Shown here: in pieces, positions 22,850 through 32,556 of the stretch
Numbering within the stretch: the stretch's first letter is position 1
How the letters are laid out: each line of letters begins with the position of its first letter
DNA from: Armillaria gallica
Lineage: Eukaryota; Basidiomycota; Agaricomycetes; Agaricales; Physalacriaceae
DNA: 64,000 nt
Direction of reading: 5' to 3'
Assembly (NCBI GenBank): GCA_037576215.1
Contig: JBANDB010000007.1
Location: 4,185,001 to 4,249,000 of the forward strand
The notes under the pieces: model-generated
Told to the model about the DNA's origin: nothing
Databases searched by the model: none
What the model saw: only the letters and a program-made list of their open reading frames with translations
Made by a program: the position numbers and the translations under genes

Positions 22850-25580
22850 TTGTCTACCTCTATGCCTCCTTGCCGTTCCAAAAAAATGCTTGATCTTCCT
22901 TCTGCGATGGCACAAAAGCCTGTAGCTGAGAGGATGCAGCTGCGGAATAGTAACAAAGAGCGCCATCCTGGAACCGTTGATGACTGGAAGGATCCTGACG
23001 ACATCGAAACTCTCGGTGAAAAGATCAAAAAACAGGCACAAAAAAAAGTTGATAGTGCTAAGCTACAGATACAAAGGGACAAAGCCAAGGTAGATGTAGC
23101 TATTCTTGAAGATACGCTTCGTCGGGAGGATGTGGTTCGAGACTTGACAGCAAATCACCCTGCTGGCAACAAAAAATGTGTTCCTTTGGCTAGGAACAAA
23201 GCAGGTCAGTTCAACGTTGGCATGGTGGGATATTATACTCACTCTTGTGCTATAGGCAACGACATTGATCCTCAGCCTGGTGTCATTGTTCCCCCACTCC
23301 CATCAAACCAGATGTTGGAACTCCCATTGAACCAGCAGCTATCACAACCAGAGATTGCAGCGACTTCTACAAATGAGGAAATCCAAGAGCGTACCAGTAC
23401 TATGCAACAAAGTCAGTAAATTCAATACTGTGAGATTCTACTACTCACAGTGGCTAAAAAGAAAATCCTCATGGGCAAGACCTCCCAATGCGTACTGGTG
23501 GTGAGGAATCAGAAGAAGAGTCAGATGAGCACGTACCTCATGGCAAATCTGGAGATCACGTTGATGCTGCCAAGGTGGGGAAGCCAGCGACCAAATTGGG
23601 ACCAAAGCCCAGGGTAAAAGTCTCCGCACGCACCACTATCGCCAATAGTCGATTCACCAATGAGGGTGTGGCCACACCCAAGCTTTCTTGGCCGACATCA
23701 GGACCTAAATCCAAAGCGGGGACTGCTACAGCATCCAAGCATATCCTGAAACGTAAAAATCAAGTCATTGCTGAAGCAACAGAAGATGAAACTGCCATGT
23801 ATCTCTTATATTTCGTTTTTGTTGCAGCTTACTGATAACCATGGTTTTATAGCCTGTGCTCTGATGATGAATCTATTCCTCCTGAGATACAAGTACCACC
23901 TACGAAGAAGCAGAAAGTCAAGGCCAAGACCTCAAAGCCTGCTGGCGAGTTAGCGAAAAACTGGGAGAAGAAGAAGAGTGGGGATGGGCCTCGCAACACT
24001 GGAAAAAAAGGTACGCATTTACGATGTCTTTAATCATTTGCTGCTATGCTAATGCTTCTATACTACAGATACCATGAACGAAGAAAATGACTCGCTTGTT
24101 CGAGCTGGTGGCATGGTCGAAGATGATGAAGATATCAAGCCTGAATTTCTCAACATCGTCAAGACCAAGGGAAATTCAACAGACTGCAAACCAGCGGGTG
24201 TGGTGGTATATCATCAGGGCTTGTACTCTTAACTATAGGCTAACCATCACATTCTAGGATGTCATCAAAATAGTCAAGAAAGAGGATCCACTGATCATGA
24301 CTGCGACACAGGTATGAGGTGGCAAGAAGAAATGGAGGACAAATGATTTGCCAGACTGCACTCAGGATGCCTTCAGCAAGCAGATCATTCCCTATCTTCG
24401 TGAAAAGGTGGGGCAATCGGTGACCCCTTGGGCCCCGCTATCTGTCGAGGATGTTCAGGAGGTGGTTGACATTGAATTTGGAAGGACTGAATACTGCGTG
24501 GGAGAGAAGAGCGCATGGATGGGCTTGGTATGTTGCTCTTATCTTCTGGCCATATATTAACACTTCATTTACTACCAGGCCAATTATCGTATCACCAATT
24601 TTCGCCACGAAATTTGCATAGAGGCAGAAAAGGCAGTTGAGGCCTTTATTGTAGAACATGCTGATCAGCTTTTGACACCCAAGTTCATTGGACAGTATAT
24701 GACATACCTCATCATGCCAACATCTCCAGGGGGAAATGTCGAGACTCTTAGCCCACCGTTTATGTGGAAAGTTTGGAAGAATGATGGAGTGAAGAGAAGG
24801 GTCAGTCCCCTTCTTTATATGATTCATACTGACTCACCTTACAACTACTAGGGAATGTTTTGCCATGAATTGATTATTCGGGTCATGGCTGAGGCTCATT
24901 TTATGGCACTGGGGCCTATGAACAATCTCTCAACAATTCCATACCCGAAAGGTGCGCTGTTACTTACAGGGCAGGCGGTATGAGAACTTTCTTTGCTCGT
25001 GATCTATTAATGAACTGAATCAATGTCACCACAGGTTGAGCATGCAATTTCTATGTGGACCACCAGCGTGTTCATTAATACTGCCACTCCCGCATTTTCG
25101 AGGCAAAATTTCGATGACATCACGGAGGAATTCACTCTTGACCCAGCAGAATGTGCCAAGTATGGCAAGGATGTCCGGAAAAAGACTGTCAAGACGAAGC
25201 GTGTATCAGTCTATCAAGCGATGTTGGATTCATGGGACAAAGCTAAGTGGATCAAGCTGCTAACCAAAGTTAAGCAGGCTGTCGAGACCAGTACGTCAAA
25301 GAAAAGGTGCAGGATGTCTGCACAGTCTGCCTCACCAGATGCCATTGAACAAGAGGCAGACATCGTGTTCAGGTCTGATCCTCCTGATCCGGACTCAGGC
25401 TCAGATGAGGACTCGGGAAACTCTGGAGGGAGTGTGGGCACTATGGATGAGTCGGCAGAGGAGGAGGATGTGGCTGGGAGCGTGACTGTCACTATGACGA
25501 TGACGATGCTGAGTGATGCTGATGGTGCTGATGGTGCTGATGGACTGTCAGACTCCGAGTCTGTGATGGCTGTTGATTAG
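22850..25580 (+). pseudogene. Plavaka accessory gene, unknown function
   Basis: Open segments joined by GT...AG introns: 22850-23419 (acidic/basic, with the coiled-coil-like stretch KIKKQAQKKVDSAKLQIQRD), 23488-23800 (KPRVKVSARTTIANSRF), short Lys-rich exons near 23880 and 24070, then a conserved-looking domain (24317-25260): GGKKKWRTNDLPD; WAPLSVEDVQEVVDIEFG; ANYRITNFRHEI; PPFMWKVWK; PYPKGALLLTGQAVEHAISM. The tail is acidic and ends in DADGADGADG...SVMAVD. This layout recurs in proteins next to agaricomycete transposases; the function is unknown and DNA binding is only a guess. A TGA at 24315-24317 breaks the frame before GGKKKW, so the gene is likely damaged. Confidence 0.6.
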
Positions 25581-25877
25581 TGCGACTCGCGAGGTTCGTG
25601 TATCTGGGTAGCATCGTTTCAGTGTAATTGTGGCATTTGATTTGTACTGGAACATAGTAGGCTGTCAATTTATCCCAGTTTTTATATGAAATTTCCAGTC
25701 TTGAGTCAATCATCTATATCTTATTTAAGACAAACCGCTCTCTAAAAAGCTGAGACAGGTCTTTCAAAGAAAATGTACCTTACTTTGTAAAGACAATTGG
25801 TCTTTGGTCTTTCCCATCTTTTTTGTCTTGTGCAAGACCCAAAAGACGGGAAAGACGTATTCTGGGTTTTCCTGATG

Positions 25878-27208
25878 TAGATCCAGAATTTCGATACGAT
25901 ATGTATCCCAGAAAAACCCTTCTGCACCAAGATTTGCATGAACTTGGGCTTGGAATGCATCATCAAGGTGGGACCTCGTTAAGAGGCATATCCCAAGAGC
26001 TCCAGTTCGAATGCCAAGATTGTTGATCTTTTGTAACAGTGACATCAGTAACAGATTTCAAAGAAATATTTATGGTTTACCTCCTGTCCAATATGAGTAC
26101 CAGTCTTTCAGAAATCTGCCCTGGCAGCGATGTTATTGATGCGAACAGAGTGAAGTTTGATCTGCTGTTGGTCTTCAAGCCGCTGTACCAGTGCCTTCTC
26201 CTCATCTTTTGTCATGCTTTGATAGTCAATGTGATCCTGTGCAAGTCCCTTCAATTCTTTTAACCTAAACTTCTGTCCAACTGGCCAATCTATGTGCAAA
26301 TTTAGTGATAGAACTATAGAGATTTGGGTCAAAGACATACCAGTATTGTGCAAAAGCGCCATTTCAGCCACCTTGGCATCCTCAAGCAAAAACTTGCGCT
26401 GAGGTTTGAAAAGAGTTGAGCTGTGGACATCGAATTGCACTGCATCGTGGCTTCGATCATATTTGTCTGCTAGACGCTGCACCTCCTTCTGAATGTAACT
26501 CTTTATAGTCACAATTTCATCGTTATATTCCTTCCTTCTCTTGTCGTTTCTCTTTTTCAGCTGCAAGACACTTGCTTTGGTGGCAGTTCCGTGGTTTGTA
26601 GACTTTTCGCGTAATGGAATTCTAGAGTAGCCAGGATTGCGGCTGGCCCAGGTGGTGCCACCAGCATCATTCTCATTGTCAGCGTCATCAGGACCTGTTG
26701 TCACTATCTTTCTGGCAGCATCGATAGAGGTGATCCCAGTGTTTGGAATAGCGGAGGAAGAACAATGATGTGATTGAGAAGGGGAGGGATTGCGATCAAT
26801 ATGTTCCTGATCTGGTGGAGGTGTCGAGGAAAAGGGGGCAATATTCTGAATAGGGTTATTGACAGATATAACTGTTTCAGTGAAAGGAGGGGAATGAAGA
26901 GCATGTTCAGGAGCCGAAGATGAAGCCAAGGACATGGAAAAAGTGGGGGATAATGTTACTCGAGTACTGTTTGCAACAGGTTTTTCTGTGAGATCTGGGT
27001 AGAACATATCAGAGGGGTAGTCCATAATCCCGTTGCTGATCATCAAGCTGAGAATTGCGTCCTCGTCAATATCATCCGATCTGTTTGTGGGAGATGCAGA
27101 ATCTGCAGAATTAAAATATGGAGTAACAGCATTGAGGTTAAGAAAGGGCGCATCAGGAAAATGATTGGCATTGAGGTCGAGGTCGAAGTCATCCATTCTG
27201 AGAGTCAT
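25878..27208 (-). pseudogene. KDZ cargo gene, 5' part (cut off by Plavaka)
   Basis: The start is probably Met at 27208 (MTLRMDDFDL); an upstream Met at 27298 adds 30 residues of doubtful coding value. The first 200 residues are low-complexity and Ser/Pro-rich. A helical, charged region follows (KKRNDKRRKEYNDEIVTIKS, KEVQRLADKYDRSHDAVQFD), then LLEDAKVAEMALLHNTG, an intron (gtatgt...cacatag, about 26285-26340), and DWPVGQKFRLKELKG to about 26110. After another intron comes INNLGIRTGALGICLLTR (from about 26000) and GFFWDTYRIEILD, where the Plavaka element enters. The family is a recurrent agaricomycete repeat protein of unknown role; coiled-coil and DNA-binding features would fit a transposon accessory protein. 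Confidence 0.62.
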
Positions 27209-27599
27209 AGGAGGAGAAAGGTGGGACAACAGGTTATTATTTCTAACGCAATCAGGAATTATTATATGTAAGAGCAGTGAATGAATAAACAAAACCACCT
27301 GACTGTGTTATGGACATGTTATTTGGCATTGAAAATATAATGGAACCAGTTGCTTTATGCCAGTATGAAAATAATAGTATAATAAATCTCCATGATAGGG
27401 CATATCATTGCGGGCAACTTGTCTGAAGAAATTTATGTGGCTTTTAGTAAGATCAAAAGAACTGCGATCATGATCTGTGATCGGAATCACAGGCCAGTTA
27501 TAATCTGCTGATGCAATTCCTAACAAACACCGATGCTGTTATATTATATAATGGCCATATCATTATAATGCACCCTGGTCACTCTGATACTCTTGCAAA
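27209..27599. promoter_or_regulatory. Divergent promoter region between two KDZ cargo genes
   Basis: 391 bp between divergent starts at 27208 (minus) and 27600 (plus). It holds TATA-like tatattatataatgg about 60 bp before 27600. No ORF of note. Confidence 0.4.
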
Positions 27600-29232
27600 A
27601 TGGGCGGTGAAAATTCTCCAGCATGTCTGTCGCCTGACATTAGCACCGAGTCCTCTCTCACTGCATCTCCCACTGCCACAGTCATTGGCCTTCTTCTACC
27701 AGAGATGGAGAAAGAACACAAGGAAAGGCCGTATATTTATATTGATCTCACTACTCCACCAGGTTCGCCTAGCTCAGTCTCTGTCACTCATCTCATTTCC
27801 CCTGCACCCACCTCTCCTATGTGTCCGAGCACACCAACCATCATTGATCTTCTAACACCCAATCACTCACCCTCCAATTCGCCTGCTGCACTCTCTACTA
27901 TTACTGTCTTGGTGTTATGGCAGGACTCTTCCGATATCTGGGATACTGTCTCTAGTATACCAGATCTCAAAGCATCGTCCGCTGTAGCTGAGCTCACTGG
28001 CAATGACAAGGACACCGATAACTCTCACCCTTGTTCTCTGCTCTCTCTTTCCATGAGTGCAGCTGTCCACCCACCGAGTCCTAGCCCTGCCACTGACGGC
28101 AACACCTCTCACTCCCTTGCAAAGCCCGCTATTAATTTCACTCCAGTCATTGATGACCAACATCTCTTTGACACAGACTTGGCTTCTACGTTATGTGCTC
28201 AGCACCATCTCACAGCACCCGATGCTCCTTTACTCAGAGAAGAAACTCCAAGGAAGAAAAAGCTGATGTCAAAATCCTTTATACCTGCTACACCCGCTCT
28301 CATTCCGACTTCTATTTTCAAAAAGCCAGCACTCACTCCTAACACGTCTCAAAAACCACTTCCCCTTGACCCATCTGCACCTACAAATTGGAAGAAAAAG
28401 ACAACACCCATTTCTCTTGATGAGGATGATCCATTTCGACAAATGGGCTATCAGTCTCCTGACGATGAGTACACTCCCACATCATCAAAAATCCCCTCTG
28501 CCGCTAAAACACCTACCGCTAAAACCGCATTCAACAAAAGTGATCCATTACGAGATATTGGCGTGGAACGTATCAATTTCATTCCAACAAACACCACTCC
28601 GTCACTACCATTGGCGCCAACATCTCCCTCCAAGTCCTCACTGAAGGTCCTGGTTAGCAGAGCAGCAGCCATGCATGAGAAACAGCCCACCACATACTGG
28701 GTAGTAATACGTGGCCATGTTATGGGCATTTTTGACAGTTTGTACATGCCTTATGATTTATTTTGCGGTAACTATTGATTAACTTATTCTTGAAGTGATG
28801 ACGTTCAGCTGTCAATTGAAGGTGTCACCGATCCTATTGTCACAGACTTCAAGTCTGATCTGCAGGCGTATCTCGCATGGGAGCATGCTTGGATGTCACA
28901 GAAACTTGCTGATCATGCTGTGCCTCAAGCCACTGTTCCTGGAGACAGGTTTGGGCCCATTGACGCTAAGCTGGATCTGGGAAATCCACCGTCAGCAAAG
29001 CTTTATTGGGTTGTGATGGAGGGTATCAACCCTGGAATTACCGATGATGTGTAAGTTTCATTGGAAAGTGTAATACCCCCATCGCAGTACTCATGCCTTG
29101 TTTTGCAGTTCTAAAGCCTCACTTATGGTCGGTGAGAATGTTCCCAACATTGTTTATGCGACGCTTGATTTCATAGAAGCAATGAAGATGGCAGTCAAGG
29201 GCATTCATCAACGTAAGATAAAATATCACTAG
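27600..29232 (+). CDS. KDZ cargo protein with two viroplasmin/RNase H1 N-domain-like motifs
   Basis: The ATG at 27600 starts a protein with a long Pro/Ser/Thr-rich disordered region (about 340 residues). Then comes TTYWVVIRGHVMGIFDSL (28690-28745), an intron, SIEGVTDPIVTDFKSDLQAY, and a second related segment, KLYWVVMEGINPGITDDV (28998-29051), followed after an intron by a YATLDFIEAM segment. YxVVxxGxxxGI(Y/F) is the hallmark of the small RNase H1 N-terminal / caulimoviral viroplasmin-like domain, which binds RNA/DNA hybrids in RNase H1. No RNase H catalytic domain follows. The gene ends at a TAG (29230-29232) just after a possible donor, so the C-terminus is uncertain. A role in nucleic-acid binding during transposition is inference. 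Confidence 0.58.
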
Positions 29233-29239
29233 TTATTTT

Positions 29240-29495
29240 CTGTTTCATCATTTCTTGAGCACATGATGTGCCGTTGTGCTTGGACTATTACATATTGTCA
29301 TACTTAGTTGATATATGGAGCTTTGACTGGTTGATAGATCTTACCAGTTATCGTGTAGTATTTTCTTGTGTCTCATTTCTTGAGCGCATGATGTGCCATC
29401 ATGCTTGGACTATTACATATTGTCATACCTAGTTGATACACGGAGCTTTGACTGGTTGATAGACCTTACCAGTTATCGCGTAGTATTTTCTTGTG
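29240..29495. repeat. Tandem duplication, unit 125 bp
   Basis: tttcttgagc at 29251 recurs at 29376 and the full unit (gatgtgcc...gcttggactattacatattg...gagctttgactggttgatag...ttaccagttatcg) is repeated with a few changes, mainly transitions. It lies between the convergent ends of the viroplasmin-like and TET genes. Confidence 0.8.
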
Positions 29496-29578
29496 TCTCA
29501 TATATTTTAGACCTTGTTCCATAGACCCTGCGAAGTATTTAAATATAATATTGATGTACCGCTTTTAGCACTATATGA

Positions 29579-32293
29579 TCAAAGAATGGGTCTTGAGCGC
29601 GAAGGCTTCCATTCATTTTTCAATGCTTCCTGAGCACATTTCCAAGCTGCTAACTCAGCCGGCTTATAATCCTCCGGACGTTGCAAACGACTGATGCAAT
29701 GTTTCAGATGTGGCATATTATCCAAGTCATCCTTCCATCTGTCGAAGTATATGCTACGTTTTATATGTAAGAACGAAAATAGAGAGGTAATCAAAGCACA
29801 CACTCTGATCTTCTGGAGGCTGTCCTTTCCCGAATATCTGCCCTGTTCCTTCTACAGTACGCTTCTTCTGACTTCCGCTGACGGTCTCAAATGCTGTCCT
29901 GCTCTGACTGAGGTAGCATTTTGTTGTTCATTCGCTTTCTGTTTAATAAGACATGAGTGACAGTAATTATCAATAGAATATGAATTTACCTTCGCATTCT
30001 CTCTTTCGCAGCCAGCCTTTGCTTTTCTTTGTTTCTGTGAAGTACCTATGATTCAAGTCTAAGAAATTAAATGGTCATATGCCTACCTCTCCTCATATCT
30101 ATGGGAGGCTTCTAGCTGACACTCCTTTTCTTCTAAGGATGGGCTGTCCCGCATAATAGGCTTTTGAAGTGACAGTTGCGGAATGAAGGTAAGGCCAGTT
30201 ATTATATATTTTGGAGTGATACTGTAGCCAGTTACCGATGACTACATAACCAGTTCCCTACTATTTATGAAGCCAGTTCCCAAGTCAGATAGTTTACTTT
30301 GCTTCGTATAGTACTGTACAACCTTGTATAATATCTAAATGCAAGTCTTCAGATATTTGAATGTATTGAAAGCACTATGCATCCATATTATCCTACAATA
30401 ATGAGAATTCAGCCTATTTTTTCATGTCGCACAACTGAACATGCATCTCATTCCAAAATCACTCAGAGGTTAAGTACAGATGTTAGTCAAATATTTGTGT
30501 CTTAAGAGGATTTTGTCTTCCAAAGGAATAAATCACTTAGACATATGAATTTCAGCTATTCTTACATGTAATAGTACACTAATAATATCAAGAAAACCTA
30601 CCTATATTGCATACACTTCGCTTTGAATTAAAGATGCTTACTGAAAAGCTTCAAGCCTCTGCTCCATGCCGTCTCCTTGCGACGATGAACACCAACCTTC
30701 TCAATAGTACAATCTCCTTCATTGATCTCTCGGTCAGTCTTTCCTCTGTTTCCAACCCACCGAAAGAGTCCTGCGGCTGAATACTGGGTGAATGAGATAC
30801 AGGTTTCACCTGGCTGGATAATGGTGTTGGAGTGTTCAAATAATGCAGAGGGAATGAAAATGGTGCTGCCAGGAGGAAATTGGATAGCCAGCTTGAGGTC
30901 CCATAAGATGAGATGACCTCCATGAGTGTAGTTGAAGTTTCCATCACAGTAAATGGCACATACTCCCAGAGCGGAGTTAAGATAATCCCTATGACGTAGA
31001 GTGCTAGTGGTAGGTCCAAGATTGAACGTCGCAGAGGCAAATGGAGATCGGGACCAGTTGTGATGAAGGGAAGGGATATGTCGAATTGTTTGAGTGAGAA
31101 TGGATTCGTATTCCTTTTGTAGCGCAGGAAAAGCTACTTCGAAGGCACCTGTGTATGATTCAATATAAATCATGGCAAAATGAAGAGATAGCACATGATC
31201 AATAAATCCAACCAAATGCCCTATGGCCCAGTTGCCCCGTATCTCGTCAACGGCGGTCTGATGATGTGGAGAAGCCCTAAGGTTACCTGGCTGCACCTGT
31301 CCACCTCTGAAGGATATACCACATGTCAAAAAGGCAAAGATGCCTCGACGAGTATTGATATGCTTCTCCGTGAACATGCACTCCTGCCAAGCATGTTCAA
31401 AGAGACGTAGTATCTCATTGCGCACAGGGATGAAGTTATCACGAGGCTGGCCAGCAAGGTATGTGATGACTCTCCTCTGGACATCAACAACAGGGAGAGG
31501 ATCACTAAAGAGAATAAGATCTCAAGAATAAATGAAGAATATAAAGTACGCACTAGCCATCCCATTCCAACTCATCAAAACCCAAAGCTTTCAACATCTC
31601 CAATGAATATGGCACTGGATCATACTCATCCCTCTTGCCCTGATACCCCTGCCCAATCGGCTCAAAATCTGTGTGAATTGTCTTTGCATTGTTGAATTTC
31701 TTGGTGGTAACCTGCTTGACCGACGTTTGGTGGGTCTGTTGGAAGTCGGAGTGGGAGAAGGCACGGTGAAGACGAGCCTTAGCACGGGACTTAGCCTTAC
31801 GGCCAGTGGGAAGAGACGCCGACAAGTCTGAAGAGAATGTGGCAGCAGAGGATGACTCTGGCACGTCGTTGGTCAGGCTGGGTTCATCAACGTCGATTTC
31901 AATGATGTCTTGAGCGTTCGGATGGCTGGGCCTGGCATTGGCAAGACCCTCGAGACTGGAAATATCGATAGGAATATGAAGAATTCCATTGAGGACACGT
32001 AGCCTGCATTTTGGAACATCTGAAAGGCACAAATCAACACTGAATAAATCATTAAACTGACCAGGAGTATGGATAGCCTCTCCAAGGGTGGAGAAGCTAC
32101 AAGCACTGCATTCTCCAAGGGCAGAGAATACAGTGGTGCTCTCTCAAGGGCGGGCTTGCACCATGAAAGTTGCCAAAAGGCTACTCCAAGGGCAGAGCAG
32201 CACTAAAACCCCGGTTGGGAGCCTCTAAGGGCGGAGTCTCTGAATGGGGCACTCACTAGGGTCGCTTTTGGAATCGTTCCTGCAGTTTGGCAT
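29579..32293 (-). CDS. TET/JBP-family 2-oxoglutarate Fe(II) dioxygenase, KDZ-borne
   Basis: TET/JBP enzymes oxidise 5-methylcytosine or thymine in DNA. A likely first exon starts at 32293 (MPNCRNDSKSDP), followed by an intron of about 230 bp. Exon 2 (about 32018-31551) ends MLKALGFDELEWDG. Exon 3 (about 31504-30636) begins with DPLPVVDVQRRVITYLAG and carries the fold: RRGIFAFLTCGISFRGGQVQ, FASATFNLGPTTSTLRHRDY with the HxD iron ligands, CDGNFNYTHGGHLILWDLKL, STIFIPSALFEH with the distal His, and ETCISFTQYSAAGLFRW. The 3' exons are small and charged (RDSPSLEEKECQLEASHRYE; end near 29579 with NEWKPSRSRPIL). Where my memory of fungal relatives has GETR, this copy has GETC (codon 30799-30801), so the 2-oxoglutarate-binding Arg may be lost. 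The gene is divergent from the KDZ transposase. Confidence 0.83.
30190..30290. repeat. Cluster of CCAGTT motifs
   Basis: ggccagtt, gtagccagttacc, taaccagttccc and agccagttccc occur within about 100 bp inside the predicted 3' intronic part of the TET gene. Possibly the relic of a small element; no function assigned. Confidence 0.4.
32070..32240. repeat. Degenerate minisatellite in TET intron 1
   Basis: Five copies of a core close to CTCCAAGGGCAGAG (ctccaagggtggag, tctccaagggcagag, ctctcaagggcgggc, ctccaagggcagagc, cctctaagggcggag) spaced 25-45 bp apart. It lies in the predicted first intron, near the 5' end of the TET gene. Confidence 0.65.
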
Positions 32294-32556
32294 GGTGGAG
32301 AGAGAGAGAGAGAGGTGAGGAGGGCATGTCTAAGATGTGAGAAAACATGGAATGCGGCTGAGACAAATAGTCTGAGAAAAAGACGTGATATCATTGATGA
32401 GATCAGAGTGACACTGCCACTCGGCATTAATGATGCCAGTCCTCGGCATTAATGATGTCAGAGTCCTTGGCATTAATGATGCTAGAATCATGTGACTAGA
32501 TCAAGCAACACGCGTTGAATGGCTGGCAAGTTCAATTCTCAGCACTAGCAGCAACC
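32294..32556. promoter_or_regulatory. Divergent TET / KDZ-transposase promoter with three TTAATGATG repeats
   Basis: The 263 bp between the two divergent starts carry three copies of (c/t)ggcattaatgatg at about 32422, 32444 and 32468. The same AATGATGCCA core occurs twice in each terminal repeat. A GA run lies near 32301-32314. The simplest reading is a binding site for the transposase or another element-encoded protein that could regulate both genes; this is inference. Confidence 0.55.

Larger units (their letters stand above)
19039..25877. mobile_element. Plavaka-type DNA transposon, 6,839 bp, nested in a KDZ cargo gene
   Basis: The ends are inverted: CATCAGGAAAATCCAGAATG on the left and, reverse complemented, CATCAGGAAAACCCAGAATA on the right, followed by subterminal GTCTT/AAGAC repeats on both sides. 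TA at 19037-19038 and 25878-25879 fits a 2-bp target duplication. Removing the element and one TA rejoins the host frame exactly as ...ILD-LARQFELW.... It holds a transposase (minus) and an accessory gene (plus) transcribed divergently from 22719-22849. Confidence 0.85.
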
